A stretch of 36,199 nt of DNA from positions 1-36,199 of the forward strand of contig DAHXNY010000009.1 in the NCBI GenBank assembly GCA_027365175.1, read 5' to 3'. The number at the start of each line of letters is the position of its first letter. The first letter of the stretch is position 1. The translations under genes and the position numbers were made by a program. This document shows positions 27,393 through 36,199 of this stretch, in pieces. This DNA comes from Microcaldota archaeon. Lineage in GTDB: Archaea > Micrarchaeota > Micrarchaeia > Micrarchaeales > CABMGC01. Below the pieces are notes generated by a model. That model worked only from the letters and a program-made list of their open reading frames with translations, was not told the origin of the DNA and did no database searches.

Positions 27393-28083
27393 TCTTTACG
27401 AATATCTCATCAAAGAACCTGTCCTGCCTTAGCGCTATCCTCTTCTCGCTTGCAAGATATAACATCGGTATGAACAGGTCAAGCATCACATTCCTCATGC
27501 TTTTGTCCTTTGCAAGCGCGCTGAACAGGGCCACATTCTCAGAATCAACATTCCCCCTGATATAACCGTAAACCTTTTCAGCGTCAGCCTTTATGTCCGT
27601 GCTCCCTACCTGGAATGATATCGGAGGCCTTACAAAGCCAGACGCTGCGCTTCTCTGCTCCTTTATCTTCATAGCCTCGTCGAGTGCGCTTATCAGCTCC
27701 TCAAGGGAGACCCTTCTCTTCGGAGGGAGTCTGGACCTGAAGCTCAGAGGCTCAACAACTATGCTCTCTATCCCGCTGCTCTCATAATACGGCTGCTCAG
27801 GTTCCGGTTCAGGAGCAGCTATCACGAGCAAAGCGCTCTTCATCCTTAGCAATATCGATGCAGCAAGCATTATATTTGCAGGAACTTTAAGGTCAAGGCT
27901 CTTCATCCCCCTTACCGCATCCATGTAATTGTCCACTATCTGCACTATGTCAATGTCCCAGGGGTTGAGCTTGTTCTTATCGACAAGCTCTATGATGAGC
28001 TCTTTCCACGTTGGTTCTTTAGAGACAAGCCCTACAACGTCTATCCCGTTTGCTGTCTCTTCAATGAGTTCCTGCATCGCCAT
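27385..28083 (-). CDS. scpA: Segregation and condensation protein A
   Basis: 'ELIIELVDKNKLNPWDIDIVQIVDNYMDAV...LMIAASILLRMKSALL'-type signature. Confidence 0.92.
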   Translation of the reverse strand: MAMQELIEETANGIDVVGLVSKEPTWKELIIELVDKNKLNPWDIDIVQIVDNYMDAVRGMKSLDLKVPANIMLAASILLRMKSALLVIAAPEPEPEQPYYESSGIESIVVEPLSFRSRLPPKRRVSLEELISALDEAMKIKEQRSAASGFVRPPISFQVGSTDIKADAEKVYGYIRGNVDSENVALFSALAKDKSMRNVMLDLFIPMLYLASEKRIALRQDRFFDEIFVKIV

Positions 28084-28172
28084 GCTTTTTCATCACAATG
28101 ATAAAATAAATACCTTGCTGTTATGCGTAAGCTACCTTTTATATATTTTTTACCAGAATCATATTTGTTTCT

Positions 28173-29789
28173 ATGGCAATTTTCAAGAACGAATCTACTT
28201 TCAAGAAATACTCCGAGTCTGGAAGAGAGGGGGAATTCGACAGGCTTTTCGATGAAGCGGTATCGGAAGCGAAACAGAAGCATATCGGCAAGAAATATCC
28301 GTTATACATAAACGGAGATGAAGAATACTCAAGGGAGGAGATAAGCGAGTACTCCCCTATAGATGGATCATACGTAGGCAAGTTCCAGAAAGCTACCAGG
28401 GAACAGACAGACAGGGCAATAATGGCTGCTGCAGAGGCATTTAAGAGCTGGTCACAGACCGACTACAAAGAACGTGTAAAGATATTCAGGAAGGCGGCTG
28501 AGCTCTTTTCTAAGTACAAATTCAGAGTGGCAGCGATACTGAGCATAGAGAACGGCAAGACAAGATATGAATCGATAGGGGAGGTGGATGAGGCGATAGA
28601 CTTCCTAAACTATTACTCGATTGAGCTGGAGAAGAACAAGGGATATGTGAGGAGGACAAAGCTCGATGAGAGCAAGGTTCATGTAAAGGCAGCGTTCCAG
28701 GGAGCTCCTGGAAAGGCGGAGAAGGTTACGATAGCACTAAAGCCATACGGAGTATTCGGGGTCATAGCTCCTTTCAATTTTCCCATATCGATATCAGTAG
28801 GGATGTCTACGGGCGCGCTTATAACAGGCAACACTGTGGTATTCAAACCTTCTTCAACAGACAACATGACTATGCTGACAGGCCTGGAGATATATCGCAT
28901 ATTTTCAGAAGCTGGCCTTCCAAACGGAGTATTCAATTATGTAACCGGGCCGGGATCAGAGGTCGGGGACGAACTAGTGGTGAGCAAATATGTCAGCGGG
29001 ATAGTCTTTACCGGTTCAAAGAATACCGGCCTGTCAATGATGGCAAAGACACTGCAAGCAGGCATGCAAAAGGCATTCGTAGTGGAGATGGGAGGGAAGA
29101 ATCCTGTAATAGTCTCAAAGAACGCAGACCTTGAAGCCGCTGCGTCAGGCATAGTCAGCGCGGCATACGGATACTGCGGACAGAAGTGCAGTGCTGCATC
29201 AAGGGTATACGTCCACGAGGCTGTAAAGGAGGAGCTCATCTCGAAGATACTCGACCATATGCATTCATTGAAGATAGGCGATCCGCTGAAGAAGGAAAAC
29301 TACATCGGCCCCCTGATAAGCGCGAGCGCTCTAAAACGCTATAACCAAAGCGTCGAAGAGATAAGGAAGACCGGGAGGATAATATACGGTGGCAAAGCTG
29401 TAAGCACCCAGGGCGGCATATATGTGGAGCCTGTGCTTGCAGAGGCAGACCATTCAAATCCTCTCTTCCACAAGGAGCTCTTCCTGCCGTTCCTTCTTGT
29501 AGATACGTACAAGAAGCTTGACGAGGCGATAGCAAAGGCAAACGATACCGAATATGGCCTTACTGCCGGCATGTACAGTATGAAGAAGAGCGAGATACGC
29601 GAATATGCAAAGGCGATACAGTCTGGTGTCGTCTACATAAACAGGGAGACAAGCGCCACTACGGGTGCGATAGTCGGCCTGCATACCTTCGTAGGGTGGA
29701 AAGGCAGCGGACTTACAGGCAAAGGCACAGGCAGCAAATTCTACCTGCAGCAATTCATGAGAGAACAGAGCCTCTCCATAGTGGGCTGA
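28173..29789 (+). CDS. Aldehyde dehydrogenase superfamily, delta-1-pyrroline-5-carboxylate dehydrogenase-like
   Basis: 'FVVEMGGKNPVIV', 'GYCGQKCSAASRVYV', 'YINRETSATTGAIVGLHTFVGWKGSG'. Confidence 0.92.
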   Translation: MAIFKNESTFKKYSESGREGEFDRLFDEAVSEAKQKHIGKKYPLYINGDEEYSREEISEYSPIDGSYVGKFQKATREQTDRAIMAAAEAFKSWSQTDYKERVKIFRKAAELFSKYKFRVAAILSIENGKTRYESIGEVDEAIDFLNYYSIELEKNKGYVRRTKLDESKVHVKAAFQGAPGKAEKVTIALKPYGVFGVIAPFNFPISISVGMSTGALITGNTVVFKPSSTDNMTMLTGLEIYRIFSEAGLPNGVFNYVTGPGSEVGDELVVSKYVSGIVFTGSKNTGLSMMAKTLQAGMQKAFVVEMGGKNPVIVSKNADLEAAASGIVSAAYGYCGQKCSAASRVYVHEAVKEELISKILDHMHSLKIGDPLKKENYIGPLISASALKRYNQSVEEIRKTGRIIYGGKAVSTQGGIYVEPVLAEADHSNPLFHKELFLPFLLVDTYKKLDEAIAKANDTEYGLTAGMYSMKKSEIREYAKAIQSGVVYINRETSATTGAIVGLHTFVGWKGSGLTGKGTGSKFYLQQFMREQSLSIVG

Positions 29790-29793
29790 TCCG

Positions 29794-30219
29794 TTGAAGG
29801 AAGGCTTTTACCTGAGATTGCTGGGAATATTCTCAGATAAGACATACAGGCGCGAGCGTGCAAAGATAGGCAGGCTATGGCTTGACATGGATGTAGCTGA
29901 TGACTCATACAAGAGGGCAAAGGGTCTGATGTACAGGAAAAAGATGCAGAAAGATAGGGGCATGCTGTTCGTATTCGATTCTGAAAGGAGATACTCCTTC
30001 TGGATGCTGAACATGCAATTCAGCATAGACCTGATATGGCTTGATAAGAACATGAGAGTGGTTGACATAACAAAAGACGCAGCACCATCCCTCTCAATAT
30101 TCAGTTCAAAGAGCTATTCTCCACGTGCGCCTGCCATGTATGTGATAGAGGCATGCAGCGGCTTTGCATCTTCTTCAAAGTTAAAACCAGGTAATAGGAT
30201 AAAGCTGGATTTTAAGTGA
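29794..30219 (+). CDS. DUF192 family protein
   Basis: 'RAKGLMYRKKMQKDRGMLFVFDSERRYSFWMLNMQFSIDLIWLDKNMRVVDI'. TTG start. Confidence 0.92.
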   Translation: MKEGFYLRLLGIFSDKTYRRERAKIGRLWLDMDVADDSYKRAKGLMYRKKMQKDRGMLFVFDSERRYSFWMLNMQFSIDLIWLDKNMRVVDITKDAAPSLSIFSSKSYSPRAPAMYVIEACSGFASSSKLKPGNRIKLDFK

Positions 30220-30277
30220 GCACCTCACGGATTATAAAGGAATAACTATATAGTTATAGGAAAAATAAAAAGGTATT

Positions 30278-31123
30278 ATGATGATCCATGTCCCATCAAG
30301 CGTGTCAAGCTGCGTCTCAGCAGTTAAAAGGCGCATACTTGCGCTTGACAAGGATGATTTCATAAACTATCAACTATATCTGCCCTCGTCTCATATTCTA
30401 AACAGCAAGGGCAAATATCTAAGGCCGACCCTCGTACTTCTATCAGCACATTCCCTAGGAGTCAATCCGAGGGGTTATGTGGATCTCGCAGCAGCCGCAG
30501 AGCTTCTTCACACCTCATCGCTTGTGCACGATGATATAATAGACGGTGACAGGACAAGGAGAGGCGTGACCGCGGTGCATGTCAAGTACGGCACAGAAGC
30601 TGCGATACTCGGAGGCGACGCCCTTATATCAAAGGCGATACAGCTTTCATCAGCATACGGCAAGCAGGTAATGGATACGATGGCAAATGCTGCACTTGAG
30701 ATGTGTGCAGGTGAGCTTCTCGATTACTCCTTCTATAAGAACAGGAAGATACCTGATATAAGCGAGTATCTTGAGATAGCAAGACTGAAGAGCGCTTCGC
30801 TTATAGGCGCATCATGCTCCGCGGTGCCGATACACACGAAGGACAGGAGGGCGAAGGAATTCTATTCATTCGGGCTTAATTTCGGGATAGCCTTCCAGAT
30901 AAAGGACGACATATCGGACATAAGGAAGGAAAAGAGATCGAAGCGCAACAAACCAAACATAATCCTGTCGATATCAAGGCATGAAGGCCTTTCAAACAGC
31001 GAAGCTGCGGATAAAGCAGAGATCATAATGGACAAATACATAGGAGAAGGCCTGGCAAGCATAAAGTCTGCAAAGACCCGCGAGACATTGTCAAAATACG
31101 CAGAGCTTCTCTACTCCTACTGA
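30278..31123 (+). CDS. Polyprenyl (geranylgeranyl) diphosphate synthase
   Basis: 'SLVHDDIIDGDRTRRG' (first DDxxD) and 'FQIKDDISDI' (second). Confidence 0.95.
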   Translation: MMIHVPSSVSSCVSAVKRRILALDKDDFINYQLYLPSSHILNSKGKYLRPTLVLLSAHSLGVNPRGYVDLAAAAELLHTSSLVHDDIIDGDRTRRGVTAVHVKYGTEAAILGGDALISKAIQLSSAYGKQVMDTMANAALEMCAGELLDYSFYKNRKIPDISEYLEIARLKSASLIGASCSAVPIHTKDRRAKEFYSFGLNFGIAFQIKDDISDIRKEKRSKRNKPNIILSISRHEGLSNSEAADKAEIIMDKYIGEGLASIKSAKTRETLSKYAELLYSY

Positions 31124-31824
31124 CGCACTCCCTTTATTATGAAGGCGACTCCGGGGAAAACAGTATCTACGCTGACGTTCGTGAAACCGTTCTTCTCAAG
31201 GATAGATGCAGCATTATGCTTGTCATATGCGGCAACGCTGCTTGTAAGCCAATCATAAGCTTCCTTGTCGACTAGCCTGCCTATCAGGCGCATGATCCTG
31301 AAATAAGCTGTGAATAGATGCTTGGAAGGACCGTCAGGAACCGCCATATCCAGTAATATTATTCTTCCACCAGGCCTGATTACCCGCCCAGCCTCTGCGG
31401 CGAATCTGTTAAAATCATCTAGATTCCTCAGGACAAAAGATGACACCATCGTATCGAATGAATCATCCACGTATTGCAGATTCAGCGCATCTCCTTTTGC
31501 AAACCTTATGCTGCTTATCTTTTTAGCAGCAGCCTTGCTCTTGCCCAAGCTCATCATCTCCTCATTCATGTCCACTGCCTCTATGCGTACCTTCCTCTTA
31601 TCTTTCACAGCGCGAAGCGCTATTCCTATGGAGAGATCGCCTGTTCCTGCTCCTATGTCTATTATTTCCGCGCATCCAGGATCAGACAGCACCAATATCT
31701 CTGCACGCCTTCTCCAGAGCTTGTCAGTCCCAAGGCTGAAGAGATGATTCATGAAGTCGTAACGCTTGTATATTCTTGTAAAAAGATTGTTTATTCTCTC
31801 AGACATTGGTGCACCATCTTTCAT
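31117..31824 (-). CDS. UbiE/MenG-family quinone-type methyltransferase
   Basis: 'NLFTRIYKRYDFMNHLFSLGTDKLWRRRA', 'IDIGAGTGDLSIGIA', 'FVLRNLDDFNRFAAEAGRVIRPGGR'. Confidence 0.9.
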   Translation of the reverse strand: MKDGAPMSERINNLFTRIYKRYDFMNHLFSLGTDKLWRRRAEILVLSDPGCAEIIDIGAGTGDLSIGIALRAVKDKRKVRIEAVDMNEEMMSLGKSKAAAKKISSIRFAKGDALNLQYVDDSFDTMVSSFVLRNLDDFNRFAAEAGRVIRPGGRIILLDMAVPDGPSKHLFTAYFRIMRLIGRLVDKEAYDWLTSSVAAYDKHNAASILEKNGFTNVSVDTVFPGVAFIIKGVRQ

Positions 31825-32255
31825 ACGTCTGCAGTTACCTTTATGCTATATTTTCCTGCCTTCTTTGTGAATTTCATCCCATGCGGAGTGACTGCCTTTA
31901 TGCTCAATAGCCTGCAATCGTCCTCAGAGTCCTTGTAATAAAGCCTTCCATGCAGGCTATGCTTCTTCTTCACCTCAAAGAGCCTGTCTATCCTGAATTC
32001 AAATGCATTCAGCGCCTTCTCATCCACCTCCTCAAGCACATGCTCCAGAGTGAACCATGTGAGGTATTCAAGGCTGTCGGCGCTCTCATTCACCATTATG
32101 CTCCTTACAGGGGCCCTTATCTTGCTTACCTTAGGCACATCTAACATAGCATTCAACATAGCCGCGCAAGCGTTCTCCATACACTCTTCGATGCTCCTCC
32201 CGTTGGCTATAAACGCTATATCGGCAGTATGGTCAACGTATCTGAATCCTTTCAT
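31821..32255 (-). CDS. Archease
   Basis: 'MKGFRYVDHTADIAFIANGRSIEECMENACAAMLNAM', 'HGMKFTKK..YSIKVTADV'. Confidence 0.96.
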   Translation of the reverse strand: MKGFRYVDHTADIAFIANGRSIEECMENACAAMLNAMLDVPKVSKIRAPVRSIMVNESADSLEYLTWFTLEHVLEEVDEKALNAFEFRIDRLFEVKKKHSLHGRLYYKDSEDDCRLLSIKAVTPHGMKFTKKAGKYSIKVTADV

Positions 32256-32383
32256 GAAAGAACCTGCAGTGATTAACAGACAGTATATAATATTTCCCTA
32301 CCTTTAAATACTGTCCTGTGAAGACAAGAGTAACTGCTGAAATATGATGAAGTCCATATCGGCTGAGGACAAATGGTGCTTAG

Positions 32384-33892
32384 ATGAGAAGGTCAGAGAT
32401 ACTGTCTACGGCAATAGTCATCATAGCCCTACTGCTCTTCATAACCGCTTACATGAATTCCGTGCAGCCTGGGATAAGCGACACGGATCCTTCGACATAC
32501 GTAATAATACCCATCCTAATGCTTCCTATATTCTTCATATTCAAGCTCAAGGAGAAGATACTTCCTGAAGTAAAGGGAAAGGACATAACCATAGGCATAT
32601 TGCTTTCCATTGCCGGAATAGCGCTTACTGCATACCTGAAATATGCACTCTCATTTGAATTCTCTGCTTTCGGGTTCGGTTTCCTTATTCTTCCTGTATT
32701 TGTTGCAGCATTCACGATACTCGCTTACGGCATAAAGAACCTGAAGAGATTCAGATCAGTAATAATATATTCGATATTCACCTCCCCTATCGTTCTTCTG
32801 CCTGTCCTCATGCAGAACCGGGCATTCACAGCGATAAACAGTGCGATAGTATACTGGATAGAGAAGCTCTTCATCCCTGCGCTGAAATTCTCCCCGCCCA
32901 TAACGATAACGCTCAACAATGTAAGCATAGGGATAGGCCAGGCCTGTGTAGGACTGGGTGCAATATTCGGGCTCCTGTTCATGCTCATCCCGCTGGCTTA
33001 TTTCTACAACGGCACAAACAAGGACAAGGTGAAGTGGGTAATATCTGGAATCGTACTGCTGCTTCTGTTGAACATAGCCCGCATGTCAATAATTACCTCA
33101 CTATGGTTTGCAACTGGCCCTTCGCAGACCCTTCTTACAATACATCTATTCATAGGGGTGCTTCTTTTCTACCTGACGCTTATAGTAATGATACTTGCTG
33201 CGCGCAGGTTCGGCCTTGAGATCCCGCAATTCAACAATGCAAAAGGCAAAAAGGTCAAGGAGTACGGCTATGCTCTTGCAGCAGCAGTTGTAATTGGCAT
33301 AATCTATTACGCAGTATTCAGCTACGGAAATTCATACATATCCCCGATGAATCTTACGATAAACCCAAGCTTTAATTTCACTCAGAATTACACCGTACAG
33401 TACTTCAACAATGCGATAAAGATGAAAAATTATACCAGCGAGATACTGATATACGACAACAACACCGCGGCAACCTTATACCTGTACAACAGGACGACCA
33501 CAGACAGGAACATAACTCTTGTAACGCTTGCGAAGCCATATGAAAACCCTATCCAGAATCTGCTGCACAATTCCTCCTCTACAGAGTCATTCACCTTCAT
33601 GAACATCTCAGGATATCTTACCACTTACTATCAGTTCTCTTCAAACGGGTCGCAGCTCTCTGTATTCGAGGGAAGCGAGGTATTCCAGATAAGCCCTTAT
33701 AATTACACCGTGATAAAGGAATACACCATAATTCCAAACGGATTATTCTCGAAGATAAGCGTCCAAAACTGCCAGCCGGTCGACTGGCACTCGTATATAA
33801 TGAATCTATTCAATCCTTCCGGATACAATTCTACGGAGCTGAGCCAGATGAACAACAGATACTGCGTATACAACTCGCTGGTGTCACGATGA
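32384..33892 (+). CDS. Archaeosortase/exosortase family protein with C-terminal extracellular domain
   Basis: Multi-TM; 'GQACVGLGAIFGLL' (Cys), 'LLLLNIARMSIITSLWFATGPSQTLLTIHLFIGVLLFYLTLIV' (Arg, His) as in the C/R/H triad; N-x-S/T-rich C-terminal domain. Confidence 0.85.
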   Translation: MRRSEILSTAIVIIALLLFITAYMNSVQPGISDTDPSTYVIIPILMLPIFFIFKLKEKILPEVKGKDITIGILLSIAGIALTAYLKYALSFEFSAFGFGFLILPVFVAAFTILAYGIKNLKRFRSVIIYSIFTSPIVLLPVLMQNRAFTAINSAIVYWIEKLFIPALKFSPPITITLNNVSIGIGQACVGLGAIFGLLFMLIPLAYFYNGTNKDKVKWVISGIVLLLLLNIARMSIITSLWFATGPSQTLLTIHLFIGVLLFYLTLIVMILAARRFGLEIPQFNNAKGKKVKEYGYALAAAVVIGIIYYAVFSYGNSYISPMNLTINPSFNFTQNYTVQYFNNAIKMKNYTSEILIYDNNTAATLYLYNRTTTDRNITLVTLAKPYENPIQNLLHNSSSTESFTFMNISGYLTTYYQFSSNGSQLSVFEGSEVFQISPYNYTVIKEYTIIPNGLFSKISVQNCQPVDWHSYIMNLFNPSGYNSTELSQMNNRYCVYNSLVSR

Positions 33893-34896
33893 AGTTCGAG
33901 TATTCTGCCGGTGCATTCGTATACAGGAAAAGAGCTTCCAGCATAGAACTGCTCCTGCTGAAAAGAAAAGGATCGGATGCATACGACCTTCCAAAAGGCC
34001 ATATAGAAAAAGGCGAAAATGCAGTGCAGGCAGCGGTAAGGGAGATAAAGGAGGAAACCGGCCTCGACGCAACATTTCTGCCGTATTTCCAGACATCTAC
34101 GCATTACATATTCACCAGGAAGAAGGTAAGAATATCGAAGAGTGTTAAGTTCTTCATATCAAGAGCACAGAGCAACAAGGTAACTATCTCCAATGAGCAT
34201 AAGGGCTACACCTGGTGCGGTATCGATAAAGCCGCAGCTCTGTTGAAGTATAAGGATCTGCTTGGGATACTCACACCTGTAAAGGATTATATTGGAAGAT
34301 ATGAAGCTATCCAGAAGCTCAATAATGAATATACGCAGCTGCCAAGAGCTGTGGAGACGTGGGAGCTCTCCAAAAACTTTGTTCCGGGAGAAGGCCCGTT
34401 AAATCCTGATATAATGCTGATAGGTCAGGCACCAGGAGCAAATGAGGACATACAGAGAAGACCTTTCGTGGGAAGGAGCGGCCAGCTTCTTGACAGACTT
34501 TTGAAAGAGACCAAGATAAATAGGAAGAACGTATACATAACAAGCGTTGTCCAGTTCTTCCCATTCAAGAACAGGGAGCCTTCAAAAGATGAGGTGACCT
34601 TATGCAAACCGTTTATCGAGCGCCAGATATCAATAATAAAGCCCAGATACATCGTGCTCCTTGGCAGAATAGCTGCCCGGGCAATACTGGAAGAAGATTC
34701 TGTATCAGAAAATAGGGGAAGGATTATCGAGAAAAATGGCATAAGGCATATAATAACGCTTCATCCTTCTGCGGTACTGAGATTTCCTAAGAACGAAAGC
34801 ATATTAAAAAACGACTTAAGCATGCTTGCAGAGGAATTGAAAAAGGATAAAAAGGAGAATGTCAATATTATAAAGGATCATGGGCCCGTAGCTTAG
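33889..34896 (+). CDS. Nudix hydrolase - family 4-like uracil-DNA glycosylase fusion
   Basis: Nudix box 'GHIEKGENAVQAAVREIKEETGLD'; UDG 'LIGQAPGANEDIQRRPFVGRSGQLLDRLL' and 'ITLHPSAVLR'. Confidence 0.92.
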   Translation: MKFEYSAGAFVYRKRASSIELLLLKRKGSDAYDLPKGHIEKGENAVQAAVREIKEETGLDATFLPYFQTSTHYIFTRKKVRISKSVKFFISRAQSNKVTISNEHKGYTWCGIDKAAALLKYKDLLGILTPVKDYIGRYEAIQKLNNEYTQLPRAVETWELSKNFVPGEGPLNPDIMLIGQAPGANEDIQRRPFVGRSGQLLDRLLKETKINRKNVYITSVVQFFPFKNREPSKDEVTLCKPFIERQISIIKPRYIVLLGRIAARAILEEDSVSENRGRIIEKNGIRHIITLHPSAVLRFPKNESILKNDLSMLAEELKKDKKENVNIIKDHGPVA

Positions 34897-34956
34897 CCTG
34901 GTCGGAGCGTTCGACTGATAATCGAAAGGTCATGAGTTCAAATCTCATCGGGCCCA
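34882..34956 (+). tRNA. tRNA-Ile(GAU)
   Basis: GGGCCCG/CGGGCCC-A, anticodon arm TTCGA-CTGATAA-TCGAA, T-arm ATGAG/CTCAT. Confidence 0.94.
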
Positions 34957-35016
34957 TCAAAATATGCTTAACTTGAGATCATCCGGAAGATAAAATTAGC
35001 AAGCCTGTACTGAATT

Positions 35017-36030
35017 CTAGAACGCCTTCTTGTATCCGGTAGAGACGAAATTGCCATAATTCACATAGTTGACATCAAACTGTCCACCACTGCCCATGCC
35101 TGTAATAGTTGTAGCGAGTCTGGAATCGCCTCTCACGAGTTCCATGAACAATGCTCTGATAGACTTATCGGTCCCGCTCAGGGTATTCTCAGCGTAATCT
35201 ATCCCATTTTCTGTAAGCATTGGCATGCACGAGCCGAACTTCACTCTTCCGAAATCAGGCATGCCTCTCAGAGTATATCCTTTCCCATATGCGTTATTCC
35301 AAGGCTTTTCAACTACGCACTCTGCAGAATGTGCTGCTGCCTTATACACCACATTATCGGAAATGCTCTTACCTGTATTGATGTCTGTAAATTTTATCTT
35401 CCAGGAGTTGCTGCTTCCATCAGCACTCAGATTATTTACGCTCATGCTGATAATGTCCCCATGCCTTATCTGCATTCCGGATAAGTACACGCGTGCTTTT
35501 GGCAGCTCCTCGACCCACGGCTTAACAGCATTGCCGTATACTGCAACCCCTGCCTGTACCAGGCCTTCCGAAGGGCTTCCTCCGAGCCCTGTCCATACGT
35601 CTATATCTTTGTTCTTATAGCTGGTTATCCTGGGAACCTTAAAGGTAGCAGACACTCCTTTAAATGCCCTTGGCTTAGTTGCTATCATCTCATATCCTGC
35701 CCAATTGCCAGTAGCTACGAACTCAGAATTAGTAATATTGAGTACATTAAGAAGAGTCCTCTGGTCATCAGCGGAGCCCTGTCTTTTGTATCTCTGCGAA
35801 TAAATAGACGATGCCTGATTATCCTGCATATAGTGCCTGTTTGCATCATATCTGTAATAGCTGTTGACTCCCATAGCAATAGCTGCAGTAATAGACATTC
35901 CTGCTACAAGTCCTATCCACGCTGCCTTATTCTCCAGCTTCCTCTCCTTATCCGTCTTCTCTTCTCTAAGAGTATCTTTAAGTGCGTCAACGCGTTCATG
36001 CTTCTTGAAATCAACCATTATGATGCTCAT
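35017..36030 (-). CDS. Membrane-anchored glutamic endopeptidase (eqolisin, peptidase family G1)-like protein
   Basis: 'NWAGYEM', 'VSATFKVPRI', 'DVWTGLGGSPSEGLVQAGVAV', 'SAECVVEKPW' (candidate catalytic Gln and Glu); N-terminal TM. Confidence 0.85.
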   Translation of the reverse strand: MSIIMVDFKKHERVDALKDTLREEKTDKERKLENKAAWIGLVAGMSITAAIAMGVNSYYRYDANRHYMQDNQASSIYSQRYKRQGSADDQRTLLNVLNITNSEFVATGNWAGYEMIATKPRAFKGVSATFKVPRITSYKNKDIDVWTGLGGSPSEGLVQAGVAVYGNAVKPWVEELPKARVYLSGMQIRHGDIISMSVNNLSADGSSNSWKIKFTDINTGKSISDNVVYKAAAHSAECVVEKPWNNAYGKGYTLRGMPDFGRVKFGSCMPMLTENGIDYAENTLSGTDKSIRALFMELVRGDSRLATTITGMGSGGQFDVNYVNYGNFVSTGYKKAF

Positions 36031-36072
36031 GGCTAGCCCTTCAAACTGATTACATAGCAGCTATAATCATAT

Positions 36073-36103
36073 GTGACATCCTCCCACCCCTGAAGGGTAT
36101 GGG
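36073..36103 (-). mobile_element. IS200/IS605-type right end, with possible omega-RNA 3' scaffold
   Basis: Minus strand CCCATACCCTTCAGGGGTGGGAGGATGTCAC. Confidence 0.7.
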
Positions 36104-36114
36104 CTTCCTCTGCG

Positions 36115-36199
36115 TCATGGATTCCACTCCTTTGATGCAGAGTATGTTTTCAGTTCCTCGACTCCTGCCTCCTGTTGAGGTCTTACAAAATCTCCCTGA
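36115..36199 (-). CDS. Partial 3' end of a TnpB-like (OrfB) gene, continuing beyond the window
   Basis: Minus strand ...QGDFVRPQQEAGVEELKTYSASKEWNP* directly before the right-end hairpin. Confidence 0.55.
   Translation of the reverse strand, partial: QGDFVRPQQEAGVEELKTYSASKEWNP

Noticed and set aside
26916-28083. scpA-scpB pair
   Set aside because: Standard overlapping pair in archaea and bacteria; not unusual.
32344-32400. ATGATGA...CTGA...TAGATGA pattern resembling a box C/D sRNA
   Set aside because: No proper terminal D box (CTGA) at the expected distance and it overlaps the start of the archaeosortase gene; not supported.

Overview
This 36 kb archaeal window most resembles an acidophilic DPANN/Micrarchaeota-like lineage; that placement is inference from gene content, while the archaeal assignment rests on eS1, uS15, PAC2, archease, TATA-type promoters and tRNA structure. 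It holds surface proteins, a stand-alone 23S rRNA gene (no 16S or 5S in the window), five tRNA genes (Leu-UAA, Thr-GGU, Cys-GCA, Leu-CAG, Ile-GAU) and mostly housekeeping or cell-surface genes. The main items for follow-up are: (1) a ~1.5 kb AbiE-type toxin-antitoxin cassette bracketed by a perfect 55-bp direct repeat of the 3' half of tRNA-Leu(UAA), with no integrase inside; (2) an unusual tRNA-Leu(UAA) with ~20 extra nt in its D-arm; (3) a compact structured RNA candidate (25280-25364) with a TATA box, closed helix, GAAA hairpin, C-rich strand and T-tract, directly upstream of an archaeal GGDEF protein; (4) a 23S rRNA with substitutions at normally near-invariant PTC and sarcin-ricin positions, some apparently compensated; (5) a Nudix-family-4 UDG fusion that has lost most of the expected Fe-S cysteines and whose 3' end overlaps tRNA-Ile; (6) two IS200/IS605-type right-end hairpins with a compensatory base change, one next to a partial tnpB-like 3' end; (7) two tandem paralogous small proteins of unknown family downstream of the 23S gene. 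All calls were made by eye, with no database searches.
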